Assembly: GCF_937616625.2 (NCBI RefSeq)
Contig: NC_065572.1
Location: 67,950,653-68,014,652, forward strand
Direction: 5' to 3'
DNA length: 64,000 nucleotides
Source: Mercurialis annua
Taxonomy: Eukaryota > Streptophyta > Magnoliopsida > Malpighiales > Euphorbiaceae
A program made the position numbers and the translations under genes. Position 1 is the stretch's first letter. Each line of letters begins with the position of its first letter. Under the pieces are notes generated by a model that worked only from the letters and a program-made list of their open reading frames with translations, searched no databases and had not been told where the DNA came from. This document shows positions 1 to 9,920 of the stretch, one piece after another.

Positions 1-342
1 GCATAATCGCATTTAAGATTTTTTTTATGTTTAATACTGAACTTTAGAAATTTACTTGATATTTTAAGTAACTTTTAATCCAAATTTATTCTTTTTTCAT
101 CTTTATTTATCTTTTCACTCAAATACAATGTACAGATAATAAATTACTAATACAACCTAAAAGTAATCTTTAAAGATAAAGATAAATTAATATTTTCTTA
201 AAATTGTTTATGATAAACACACTGAAAATTTAAAGAAAATTTATATATACATGCTATAATTAAAAATAATAACAAATACTATATAACAGTATTTTCCATT
301 TCAAGTATAAAATAATAATAAAAACAAATAAAAATCAAACTC
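1..342. other. AT-rich region downstream of the DUF1645 gene
   Basis: This stretch lies just past the stop codon of the DUF1645 gene on the minus strand and probably contains its 3' untranslated region. It is strongly AT-rich with many A and T runs. I see no open reading frame, RNA gene or repeat structure in it. Confidence 0.5.
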
Positions 343-1185
343 TCAATAAGCACGCAGATTTCTACTCAAACCGTTAGCATTAGAGAAAAACCCAACCAAG
401 TCCTGCCTGTACGGCAAAAACGACCGTCGTTTATCTCCTTCCTTCATAACCGCTCTATTCTTCACATAGTGTTCTTCAACTTCAACAACATCGCCACCGT
501 TACTCTTCTTCTCCGCCGCAGCCGGCGGAGCCAAGAACACAAACGTCTCTTTTCCGTCACTCCTACTTCTATTAAGCAAATCCCGAAGCTTCCATCTCTT
601 CGAAGACGTTCCTGTGGAGCGGCTCTTCTTGCTGATACTCGCCGCACTTTTAGGTTTCCACGCGCAATAAGAATCTTCCGGTACGGATTCTAGCTCATCC
701 GCCTCCGACGAAGACGACGACGTCGTAGTTGACGTTTCCCTTTCTTCGCTGAATAGCTTCCGTAACGGCAATCGATTTGGCTTCGGAGCTGATTTAGGTA
801 ATAACTGTTCATCTTTTTCTAATAGTAACGAGGTGTTGAATAGAGGATAAGTCGGTCTAATTTGACCGTTATAAAAAATATCCCCCGCTGAAATCGGTGG
901 CTCCGCCGGCTCTGAGCTTGGAATAGCGAACTCAAACTCCTCCTCCTCCGCCTCTTCCTCCGGAGTCTCTTCCTCGTCTAATTTCATAATTTCTTGATCT
1001 TCTTCTACTTTTGGCGTGGAATTTTCTGGTTCTGGTAGCGAATTAAAGATGATATTACAGTCATAATCATCTGGTTGATCGTTAGTGAATTCTCGAACAA
1101 CTCTGGCTGCAATTTCAGTGAGATTCTCTGAGGAGTAAGAATTGAAGCTAGGTGAGCTAGGAGATTGGGTAATCAGTGCTTGCAT
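343..1185 (-). CDS. DUF1645 family protein
   Basis: The frame encodes 280 residues without an intron. I chose the ATG at 1183-1185 because an in-frame ATG 64 codons upstream lies above the likely TATA box, and the extra residues look like translated pyrimidine-rich leader. Visible features, in order, are: a serine-rich N-terminus; a Glu-rich acidic stretch at about residues 66-86; DIFYNGQIRPTYPLF at about 102-116, a segment typical of the family; a Ser/Thr run; YCAWKP at about 173-178; and the hallmark basic block RWKLRDLLNRSRSDGKE at about 197-213, followed by FVFL. DUF1645 is a plant family of unknown biochemical role. Members in other plants are reported as stress-responsive and probably nuclear. 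There is no signal peptide or membrane segment. Family assignment rests on recalled motifs and the function is unknown. Confidence 0.85.
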   Translation of the reverse strand: MQALITQSPSSPSFNSYSSENLTEIAARVVREFTNDQPDDYDCNIIFNSLPEPENSTPKVEEDQEIMKLDEEETPEEEAEEEEFEFAIPSSEPAEPPISAGDIFYNGQIRPTYPLFNTSLLLEKDEQLLPKSAPKPNRLPLRKLFSEERETSTTTSSSSSEADELESVPEDSYCAWKPKSAASISKKSRSTGTSSKRWKLRDLLNRSRSDGKETFVFLAPPAAAEKKSNGGDVVEVEEHYVKNRAVMKEGDKRRSFLPYRQDLVGFFSNANGLSRNLRAY

Positions 1186-1304
1186 TTGGAGAATTTGGAG
1201 GTTTAATTGTTCTTTAATGGCGGAAATGTTCTTTGAGCGAAAAAATGAGGAAGACAAGAAAAAGAAGAATGGAAGATATATATGAATGTAACGTATAAAC
1301 AGAG

Positions 1305-1315
1305 AAAATATATAG
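1305..1315 (-). promoter_or_regulatory. TATA box of the DUF1645 gene
   Basis: On the minus strand the sequence reads CTATATATTTT, about 120 bp before the chosen ATG. The leader below it is rich in CTT and TTTC, typical of plant 5' untranslated regions. Transcription would start near 1280. Confidence 0.5.
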
Positions 1316-2195
1316 GGTCTTTTATAAAAGAAAATCAGGCTATAATTAGGTGGTGTTTGGCGAGTCGTCGTGACCAATTAAAATCAACTTATTATCTTCT
1401 AGACAATTTTGTTTATTCGTTTATTTATTCAATAACCGAGAAATTTACAAGTTTTATTTTTTTAATTTATTTTTACACTAAATTTATATATACATTAACT
1501 ATTTTTTCTTGATATAAAATCTAATCTAGATTAGTAGTAATTAGTGTTTAGATCAGTCTACTAAATTAACAGGATTGGGACTCAGAGCCGAGACCTTGAA
1601 AATGTACTTATAACTCGAGTTTGGTCTCGCTGATTTATATTCATTAACTATAATTTATTATAAACATTTATAAAAATCTTAATCTAAATGATTCACATAA
1701 TTTGGAGGAATCAAATCATTGGTTAAATCAAAACCAAGTTAATAAAATCATTTCTTTAACTGAATTGATTTAATTGAAAATTTTAAACAAATCAAATTTA
1801 ATCAAAATATAAAATAGAATTGGCCGATTAATCTGATTAGTTAAGTTAAACCGACTAAATTATTAGAAATGATAATTAAAATAAATAAACTACATAAATT
1901 ATTTGCTAATTTAATTTGCTGAAACTTTAAATTCTTAATATATAACTGAGTCAATTATTTTTATTAACTTAACCTACTAAACTGGCTGAATTAAATAAAA
2001 TCTTCAACTAAATGAAACCAAAAAAAATCTCTTAAGTTGCTCACCATAGAGATATTGGACATTAGTAAATGTGACTCATTTTCAAACAGCTCTCATTTCT
2101 CTTTGTAATAACTACCATTATTGTTTTGTACTCATAAAATAAATCTTCTTGCCTTCTGTTTCACGTAAACATAAACTAATTTCCCCTCAACATAA
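1316..2195. other. Intergenic DNA upstream of the DUF1645 gene
   Basis: This is AT-rich non-coding DNA. Positions of about 1700-2000 contain repeated AACCAA, AACCGA and GGTTTAA-like words, a pattern seen in decayed non-autonomous DNA transposons. No intact ends or target duplication were found. Confidence 0.4.
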
Positions 2196-2225
2196 CACGT
2201 GGAGAAGTATGAGGGTTCACACGTG
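2196..2225. promoter_or_regulatory. Pair of G-box / ABRE-like CACGTG motifs
   Basis: Two palindromic CACGTG cores lie at 2196-2201 (context AACACGTGGA) and 2220-2225 (context TCACACGTGTC), 24 bp apart. Such sites bind bZIP or bHLH factors, and ACGTG pairs are typical of ABA-responsive promoters. The nearest gene in the right orientation is the DUF1645 gene, whose ATG lies about 1 kb away. A role in its regulation is inference. Confidence 0.4.
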
Positions 2226-2257
2226 TCTTTTACAATTCGGAAAAAATAAAATTCATA

Positions 2258-2531
2258 CTCTCTCTGGTCCATAATATTTGTCGCATTTAAAATTTTTTTT
2301 GGTCAATAATATTTGTCACATTAGAATTTCAAAAAAGCACTAATTGCTATTTTTCCAAAATTATTCCTAGCTATAAATACTTTGTACGGTTAAAAGAACT
2401 AGTCAAACATAAAACAAGTGGTAATTAATATAGACAATTTAGTAAAACTATATACAAATCAAAATTTATTTATTATTTTTTTAATTTATGTGAAATGGCC
2501 AAATGCGACAAATATTATGGAGCAGATGGAA
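2258..2531. mobile_element. Stowaway-like MITE flanked by TA
   Basis: The left end reads CTCTCTCTGGTCC followed by ATAATATTTGTCGCATTT. The right end is its inverted partner, AAATGCGACAAATATTATGG followed by AGCAGATGGAA. TA dinucleotides flank both ends (2256-2257 and 2532-2533). The 274 bp length, terminal inverted repeat of about 35 bp and TA duplication fit a Tc1/mariner-type MITE. It has no coding capacity. Confidence 0.75.
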
Positions 2532-2533
2532 TA

Positions 2534-5500
2534 ATTTTCTAAAGAAATTGGGCATAATCATTAATTGAATTGATGTAGTAATTAATTTGGGGGGTTTGTA
2601 ATTAATAAAGTTTGCTGTCTCTGTCGGTAATATAGTTGTAAACTGTTATCATTTTAAGGTGGTGGTCCTATATATTTCTTCAACTATAATATATTGATTT
2701 GATGTAATTATATTCTCAATTTTATATTTTATAATTATATTATTTTCGTGGGTAGTAAGTGTGGGAAAAAATAAAATAAAATTGAAGGGTAATGAAAATG
2801 CATATAAAATAAATGATTTGTAATGATATAAATTTGTGGTGGTGGTTTTTAATTTTAATTTCGTGCACTAGAGGGAAGACAACTAACATGCGTCTTAATT
2901 TTGAGTGATGAAGACATGAAATTGAATTGGCATTTCTATAAAAGGGGACCGATGTTTTTATTTGTAAATCATTTTCATTAAATTAGCAACCGGCCAAATT
3001 AAAAATTTAGATGTTAACATTGTTTTTGCCTGGAAATAGATAATTAATGGACACAGGATAGTTTAAATAAATTGCAATTTTTGTTGTAATTAGCTGTTCT
3101 TTAATAGTGATAATAACTATAAACAGTGCAGCAGCGATTAAAACAATCATTTTTAAAAGAAGTTATGCTTTAAAGATAAAATTTGAAGCTCAAATTCAAA
3201 GATAAGAGTCATAAGACTAGGAAATTAAAACTGCCTTTCTAACTAATTTAGTTCAATGAATCAATAAATAAAATATTTCGTGTTTTATTTTTAATTTTTT
3301 TGTTAATAAAAAATCATAATTATTTATTTGCTTTATCTTTCAAAAAAATTCAATAAGTATCACTCTATTTTAATAGTGTGAAATGTTCCTGAATGTAGAA
3401 GTAGAATCAGTGAAATTACATGACTTTACATAAAATAACATTTTTAATTTTTTTTAAATATTGAGAAAAAAATATTTTTACAAATATAATATGTGATATA
3501 AGAGGTGACAACCTCTTCAGAATTGTAGAAGAATGCTACATTAGCATCTGTATTAGTTAAATTTTACTTAATTGTATCTAATTTTTTTTAATGTTACATT
3601 GAATTAATTATATTTTCTATCAGAATAGTAGAAGACTGCCATATGGATTAAATTTCCATCTGTATAAATTAAATTTTACTTAATTTTATCTAATTTATTC
3701 AATGGGGGCATGTGACTAAACAGAATTCAAAAGAAAAAGTATATACACAGAATTTATATAATTTTGCTCATTCTATTTTTAATAGGGTGGATAATTACTC
3801 ACTTTGTATATTTATACTTTTAAATATATAATTATTGATATAAATTTAATAGTATAATTTTATCCACTTTAAAATTTGTTTTGCTCACCTTAAAAATTGC
3901 ACTTTGTTCACTTTACGAAATCATAATAAAATATATACTGTTATTTTATATGTTTATTTACTTTACTTATTAAGATCTACGAATCCATCAGTAAATTATA
4001 ATTTTGATGAAATTATCCATCCTGTTTTATTATATTGAAAAATAATTCCTTTTTTTAGTATGAAAAACTATATTTAGCAATTAATTATCGCTTAAGCTCT
4101 ACAAGTAGAGCAAATAAAAATAAAAGTGGTAAAAAGTTAAAGCAACACAAAGATAAAAGGGAATATCGATCTTTCAATTTGAATGCTTTTGCTTTTTATT
4201 TTTATTTAGATATATAATTATTATTATTATGCAAAGTTATTGGACCAACAAGGACGGTTGGCTGCTACTATTATTTTGGAGACATGCATCATCGCCCACA
4301 ATTTTATTTTTATCTTCCTATGTGGCTTACGCGTGTCACCAAGTCAAATATAAGGCCTTTGCTGGCAGACACGTCATACTATGAAAGGATATTAAACGAA
4401 TAACGTATTCTCGCATATTTATTTTAATGCACGTGATTCATCCGAATCGGATCCTTGGCTTTGATTTTTATTTTTTAATTGGCCTTTGAATATTTAAATA
4501 TTATTTGCTGCAGTTTCTTTTAAGTTTTTGTTTTTATTTAATTTGTATGTTTAATTTATTTTAAAGTTTTTAAATTCTTTTATTGAACGGAGAGAATACT
4601 TGTATCTATGATCACCATATAACGCACATGAAATCAAATTTAATATCCACCGTTAAAAAAAATGTCGGCAAAACGAAAAAATCATTAAACTTAGTGAGAG
4701 ACCAAATGACAAAAAAAAAAAGTAAATCGGTATGTTGAAAAAAAAGACATAAAAAGACGAGGTAAATAGAAATTTAAATATATAAAAAATAGTTCAATCA
4801 CGTTTGATGTAAAATTTATTGATCATTTAACTGCAACTGAAACACACATTCACACCTTCCGTCCATAGCAAGCCCATCAAATAGAAAATAAACAGCCGGA
4901 AGATAACAGGATGACAAACTTTAAAAAGATAGCGTGTAAATAAAAATTTTATAAGAAATAACTTTTTAATAGGTTAAGTTTTTGTTTTAATTTTATTCTC
5001 CACTTTGTCTTCCAATTAAAGTTATAAATAAAATAATATACAAAAAAGTAATAAATAAAATATGGCAGGTAATTTTAAAAATCACTTATTTGTATAAAAT
5101 CTTTAATATACTATTATTTTACTGCTTCAACATTTTCAAAGAAAAAATATTTTTAGAGAGGTAATTTTTTTTTTCGATTTTGAACACAAAAGACGGTTAT
5201 CTTCAGCTTTTAGCAAAAAATTGTCATCTCTTAACTCGTTTATTTATATGTTTATTTTGTTTTTCGAATAAATTGCTCCGTTTTTATAAATTTTGTGTCT
5301 TCACAATGTTTTTGTTAGATTTTAAAATTTATTTATGTAGATTTTTCATTCTTGGATCGTTCAAGACTTCTTAACATTTGTTCAAACTTCATTTTTAAAT
5401 TTTTTAAAGTTTAAGGTTTAATATTTACATCTGTAAATTTGTCACCTTCAATATTTACATCTGTAAATTTGTGTCGTTATTTCGTTTCTTTTCATAGACC

Positions 5501-6032
5501 GGTCACAAAATTTTAATTTGTGTTTCATATTTTGTAATTTTGATATATGATGTACTTCGATATTTGGTTATAATCATGGTCTAATCCTTAATATCACAAT
5601 ATTTTGATAAAAAAATACTATTATTTTACTTAAATTTAGTGATTAAATTTTATCCTTTTACAGAAAAATAATTCTATTTGATTGCCAATCAAATAGTATA
5701 TTACTACGTTACAATCACTGATTTTTATAATATTGTAATTATGACACTTTCATACTAATGTAACACTATCTAAAATCCGATAAAACCATCATGTTTTAAC
5801 AAATTAATAGTTTAGTCTCTAAATTAAAATGTTAAAATTAATATGAAATTATGAAAATGGGGCTCTCAAAATTAACTACCCTAATTAAATAATATATGCA
5901 TGAATCACCAAACTTTGAACACAATGCTATCCAATCAATTTGACAATTTCCTATATTTTTCCCTTTTAATTTTAACCTTCTTAATTACTTCACTCTTTGG
6001 AAAAATATCACGTTCCATACATAAGTATGTAT
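2534..6032. other. Intergenic AT-rich DNA
   Basis: No gene is supported here. A 64-codon frame at 5180-5374 has no family features and is taken as chance. A direct duplication of a 23 bp unit with 30 bp period lies at 5420-5472. The rest is low-complexity plant intergenic DNA. Confidence 0.4.
5420..5472. repeat. Two-copy tandem repeat, 30 bp period
   Basis: AATATTTACATCTGTAAATT plus TGT occurs at 5420-5442 and again at 5450-5472. Each copy contains the small palindrome ATTTACATCTGTAAAT. Its function is unknown; it is probably a replication-slippage duplication. Confidence 0.7.
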
Positions 6033-6041
6033 TTTTTTTAA

Positions 6042-6412
6042 AGGGTTAATTCCATTTAAAATCACCACCTTTACACATTTTTTCATTTTAATCACGTCCT
6101 TTAAAAAGTGTCAAATAAAATCACCACCTTTCATTTTTTTTCAAATCTATCACGAATGTGAAAATTCGGCGTATCTTTGTTGACTTGACAACCGGAATCA
6201 ATAAAAAAAGAGTAAGAGGAATGTATTTTGTGTGTTAATAGGGCATTAGTCATATTTAAATATTTATTTAGGAGGAAAAAGACATCGAAATTTACTCATC
6301 GCTGATAGATTTACAAAAAAATGAAAGGTGGTGATTTTATTTGACACTTTTTAAAGAACATGATTAAAATGAAAAAACGTGTAAAGGTGGTGATTTTATA
6401 TGGAATTAACCC
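6042..6412. mobile_element. Mutator-like MITE with 9 bp target duplication
   Basis: The element begins AGGGTTAATTCCATTTAAAA and ends in the inverted partner, GGAATTAACCC. The inverted similarity continues for over 100 bp on each side, including TCACCACCTTTACAC at the left and GTGTAAAGGTGGTGA at the right. The 9 bp TTTTTTTAA is present on both flanks (6033-6041 and 6413-6421). Long terminal inverted repeats with a 9 bp duplication are typical of non-autonomous Mutator-superfamily elements. The duplication is low-complexity, so its weight is moderate. Confidence 0.7.
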
Positions 6413-6421
6413 TTTTTTTAA

Positions 6422-8545
6422 TGTCATTTCCCTTTTGCAGTTCTCAAACTTAAATTTTCTTTTAAATTAATTTCCGTATCTTAATATGAACAGTAACAAT
6501 TCGCTCGAAAGTATTATAAAAGCTTACTGTGAGGATGGAAATTCGAACTCGTGATTTATTTTTCCGTCTTAGATTATAATTCACATGTTTGCTAACGGAG
6601 CTATCCGTAATAGGAAATTTATGTAATTTAATTGAAAGGAGCCTCTCTGATTTTTATTTTTATCGACACTAAATATTGGAAAATAGAAAGGTAAACAACA
6701 TGATGGGAATTATGTGTAATGTTCCTTAATAAACCTCAAAAGTAATAGAATTCTAGATGAAAATGACATTTCTGCAAGAGAAAAGATAAAAAGATGCAAG
6801 TGGTGATATTGATAGAAAACTGTTTTTACTAGTGATGAATGCAAAAGTTTACCTTAATCCAAATTCAAAGACTTATAATTATTAAACCTACTAGTATAAT
6901 TTATATATGATTAGATGGAGTTGGTATCGTGATGCATGACTAATAACTAAATTTAAATGATTTTTGTGTTGTAGATTAATTATATCTTGATCTTCTATTA
7001 AATAATTAGGCCTAATTGCCAAAATAATCCTGTACTTTTGAGTGTCTTCAATTTTAACACCAAATTTCACATCTAACAAAAATTAACAAGAAAGTTTAAT
7101 TATGTTTTCCAAAATAGCATGGAAAGCCATTTGTTTTTCAAAAAAAATGGTGAGTGAATTGTTGAATAAATTTTTAAGAAATCAAACCGATAACCAAACC
7201 ATTATAGCCATTGGTTTATGGTTTAACCAGTTTAATTATTAATTAAGTTGCTTGAATAAAAGTAAGTATATAAAAGTCACTCTTAGAATAATAAAAATAT
7301 AATAAAACTTATGTACGGGCTTTTGTAGTTCTAGAAAAAGATTAATTGATGGTTTACCGACTCGTACGATTTTTTTCTCATTGTTGAACCACGTTTCTTA
7401 TTTCCAGAGAAAGTAAACCGAATTGGCATTCGGTTCACATACATCCGAACCGATTGAACTAACTGTTTAGTTTCAGTTTTTAAGATAGTGGTTGAAATTA
7501 AAAATCGACAATGTCAATGAACCAATTCTTCTATTAGATATTAAAAATAAAAATTAACTATGAAATTTTTGTATACAACGAAACGAACTACTGAAAAAAA
7601 AAAGGAGTAGTATAATTTTGATTTCGTTAGTGAATTATTAATCATATATTGACTCACCTCTTTATATAAAAAAATTGATTGCATTATCTAATTTACGTTT
7701 AAATTTTGCAAGAGTTGTTAAATATAAAAATTATTGCTAATCGAAGGATATACGTAAGTTTAGAACTATTTTTGTTAAATTTAAAAACTGGTGATAAATT
7801 TGAACATTGAATAGGTCCATGAATTTTTCATGAACCGGATCTAGGTAAGTATTTCCTAAATATGTGAAAGCTCATAATTATTTTAGTAATTAGGCCTATA
7901 TATTAGTGTTCTTAATTTCTATCATAAAATAATGAGGAAGATAATCAAAAGAGGGATAGCTACCCCGGTTAGATTGATATCATGTTTTTCATTTCGTGTT
8001 ATGTTATCAAACTTATGAGCTTAAACAAAAATGTTGATTTTGGTTAATGAGTATGCTGGAAAGCGTGACAGTGCAAGCTTCTTTTTCAAATGATAATCAA
8101 TACATCAACCTATAGTTATACTTAATTAAGAGGCACAAAATTAGTAACCTGGTACTCAAATCTTGTATCAAGTCCCATTGGAAAATGTTTTATTTTAACG
8201 TGTCTGATGCGTCCCCACACAAAAGCGACATGGGTCGCTCTTTTTAGTGGAGGTACAAAATGTAAAAAAAAAATAACGGGTGAATTATTTTTTTAAAATA
8301 AAAATGCTTGAATTTCTTTTAGTTGAAATATTTAAACAAGTGTCTTAAAAGAGGAAATACTAGCATTTTTTAACTTCCTATTTTCCGACTTAATTTTTTT
8401 ATCCTACCACTTTTGATTTTATACTCCATATTTACTCCACGTATCATAGTTAGAAAAAGAAAAAAAAGGATGTGCATGTTTTCTTTTAAAAAAAAAAAAA
8501 AAAGGCCTGCACACAACTCACTTAATTTTCTTCATAACTTTATAA
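6422..8545. other. Intergenic DNA with decayed repeats
   Basis: No gene is supported. Positions of about 7170-7540 carry words such as AACCAAACC, CCGAATTGGCATTCGGTTC and GAACCGATTGAAC, which look like a decayed element rich in AACCGA, as seen elsewhere in this window. The remainder is AT-rich with an A-run near 8488-8502. Confidence 0.4.
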
Positions 8546-9513
8546 GAAAAGATTTGTTTATGCCCTAACAGAGTCCTACATTTGATTTCGACTAATATAC
8601 ACCCCTAATCTATTTATGCCTTATGTTTGACGAGGTTAAATAATTCTAATTTTCCGTCATCTCTTTTCCACGTGGACGATGACATGGTTGGTATACTTAA
8701 GCACATGTTTGTTTTATAAGTAATTGGTACAAAATATCACAAGTAATTTTAATTTATCTCTAATTAACTTAATTAATCATAATCATTCTAATTTAATATA
8801 TAATTATAACCTGATTGAATTTCTAATTAATCAAAAAAAAAAATAGTTTTAGTCCCGCCATCACCGTACTCTCACACTCGTCCACCGCCGCCTTTCCTCT
8901 CGCAATTCGGCCGATCACCACTTACTCCGGCCACCTATTCAGCTGAACACCGAACGGGCACCGTTCATTCTCTTTGGATGAACGACCATTGTTCATCCTC
9001 AAAGAGGATGAACGACCATTGTTCATCCTCAAAGAGGATGAACAGCGGCAGGTTCATTCTCAAAGAGTATGAACACGCTGTTCATCCTCTCTGAGAATGA
9101 TGACGAGGAGCATCAGCTCCTCATCTTCCGGCGATGGTGGCTCCTTTGGTAGATACAGTACGTAAAAAATTTAAAAAGAAAGTTCTCAATTTTTATTCTG
9201 ATGTTTGCCGGAGTTACAAAGTGTAAAAATTCTAAAAAGAATCTTTCAGTTTTTATTGAAAAAATAATTTAAGTTAGTGTTTAATTTAAGGGCATGTCCA
9301 GACCTTGAGGTAAACATTAGGGATATAAATAAATTTGTCCTTAGGTGTACCAGCCATGTCATCGATGGCATCATCCACGTAAGAAAGCGATGACAAAAAA
9401 TTTAATTATTTAACCCCGTAAAAACTAAGGCATAATTATATCAATTTTAAAACGGCAACGGTATATTTCAGCCAAAATCAAACGTATTAGGAGCATAAAC
9501 AAACATTTTCCCC
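8546..9513. mobile_element. DNA-transposon-like element A with hairpin cluster
   Basis: The left end (GAAAAGATTTGTTTATGCCC) and right end (GCATAAACAAACATTTTC) are inverted partners. The inverted similarity extends about 150 bp inward, including TTATGCCTTA, GGTTAAATAATT, a CCACGTGGA/TACGTGGA region and GACATGGYTGGTA. Flanks AACTTTATA (left) and AACTTTTTT (right) agree at 7 of 9 positions, so the target duplication is only suggestive. The interior is GC-richer than its surroundings and holds five short hairpins. No transposase is encoded. The long inverted repeats suggest a Mutator-like non-autonomous element; the class is uncertain. Confidence 0.6.
8963..9100. repeat. Tandem hairpins built on GTTCATCCTC
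   Basis: The unit GTTCATCCTC-AAA-GAGGATGAAC is a perfect inverted repeat with a 3 nt loop. It occurs exactly at 8991-9013 and 9021-9043, separated by GACCATT. Degenerate versions lie at 8963-8983, 9052-9074 and 9080-9100. The cluster sits in the middle of element A. Confidence 0.8.
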
Positions 9514-9920
9514 AACTTTTTTAACCTTTTAATTATTAAATGAGATCAATTGAGAAGCTACCTTCCTATTACAAGGACATGAGGAATTAGAAAAGAAAAA
9601 GAACTTCTGAAAAGGCTTGTGTTTGTTTTGTAGGAACTGAATATGCATACAGCCTAAAACTACTGAATAAATACCAATCTGAATCTGTAGTTGTAGAGAA
9701 CATTTTCATATATCAAAAGATCAGATTTCCATTCACAGATGCTGACAATTAACATTGCAAGCTCTTGCAAACAATACAGTGAATATGTGTGATACAGTAA
9801 AAGAAAAGGAAAAAAAAAGAGTACTTCAGTAATATTGAAGACAAACTAACACTACCAATTCAACCCCAAAACAAGTCCCCCATCTTCTGGTCCTATCCTT
9901 CTGTCAATAACCTACTAATT
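9514..9920. other. Likely 3' untranslated region of the SRO gene
   Basis: This lies directly after the SRO stop codon on the minus strand. It has no open reading frame of note. Low-complexity A-rich runs near 9800-9825 could flank a polyadenylation site. No exact boundary can be given. Confidence 0.4.

Noticed and set aside
5180..5374. 64-codon plus-strand frame rich in Phe and Leu
   Set aside because: The composition is what AT-rich DNA gives by chance; there is no start context or family match.
8963..9100. CRISPR-like array
   Set aside because: Repeats are hairpins of about 23 bp with very short spacers inside a plant transposon-like element; there is no leader, no cas gene and the genome is eukaryotic.
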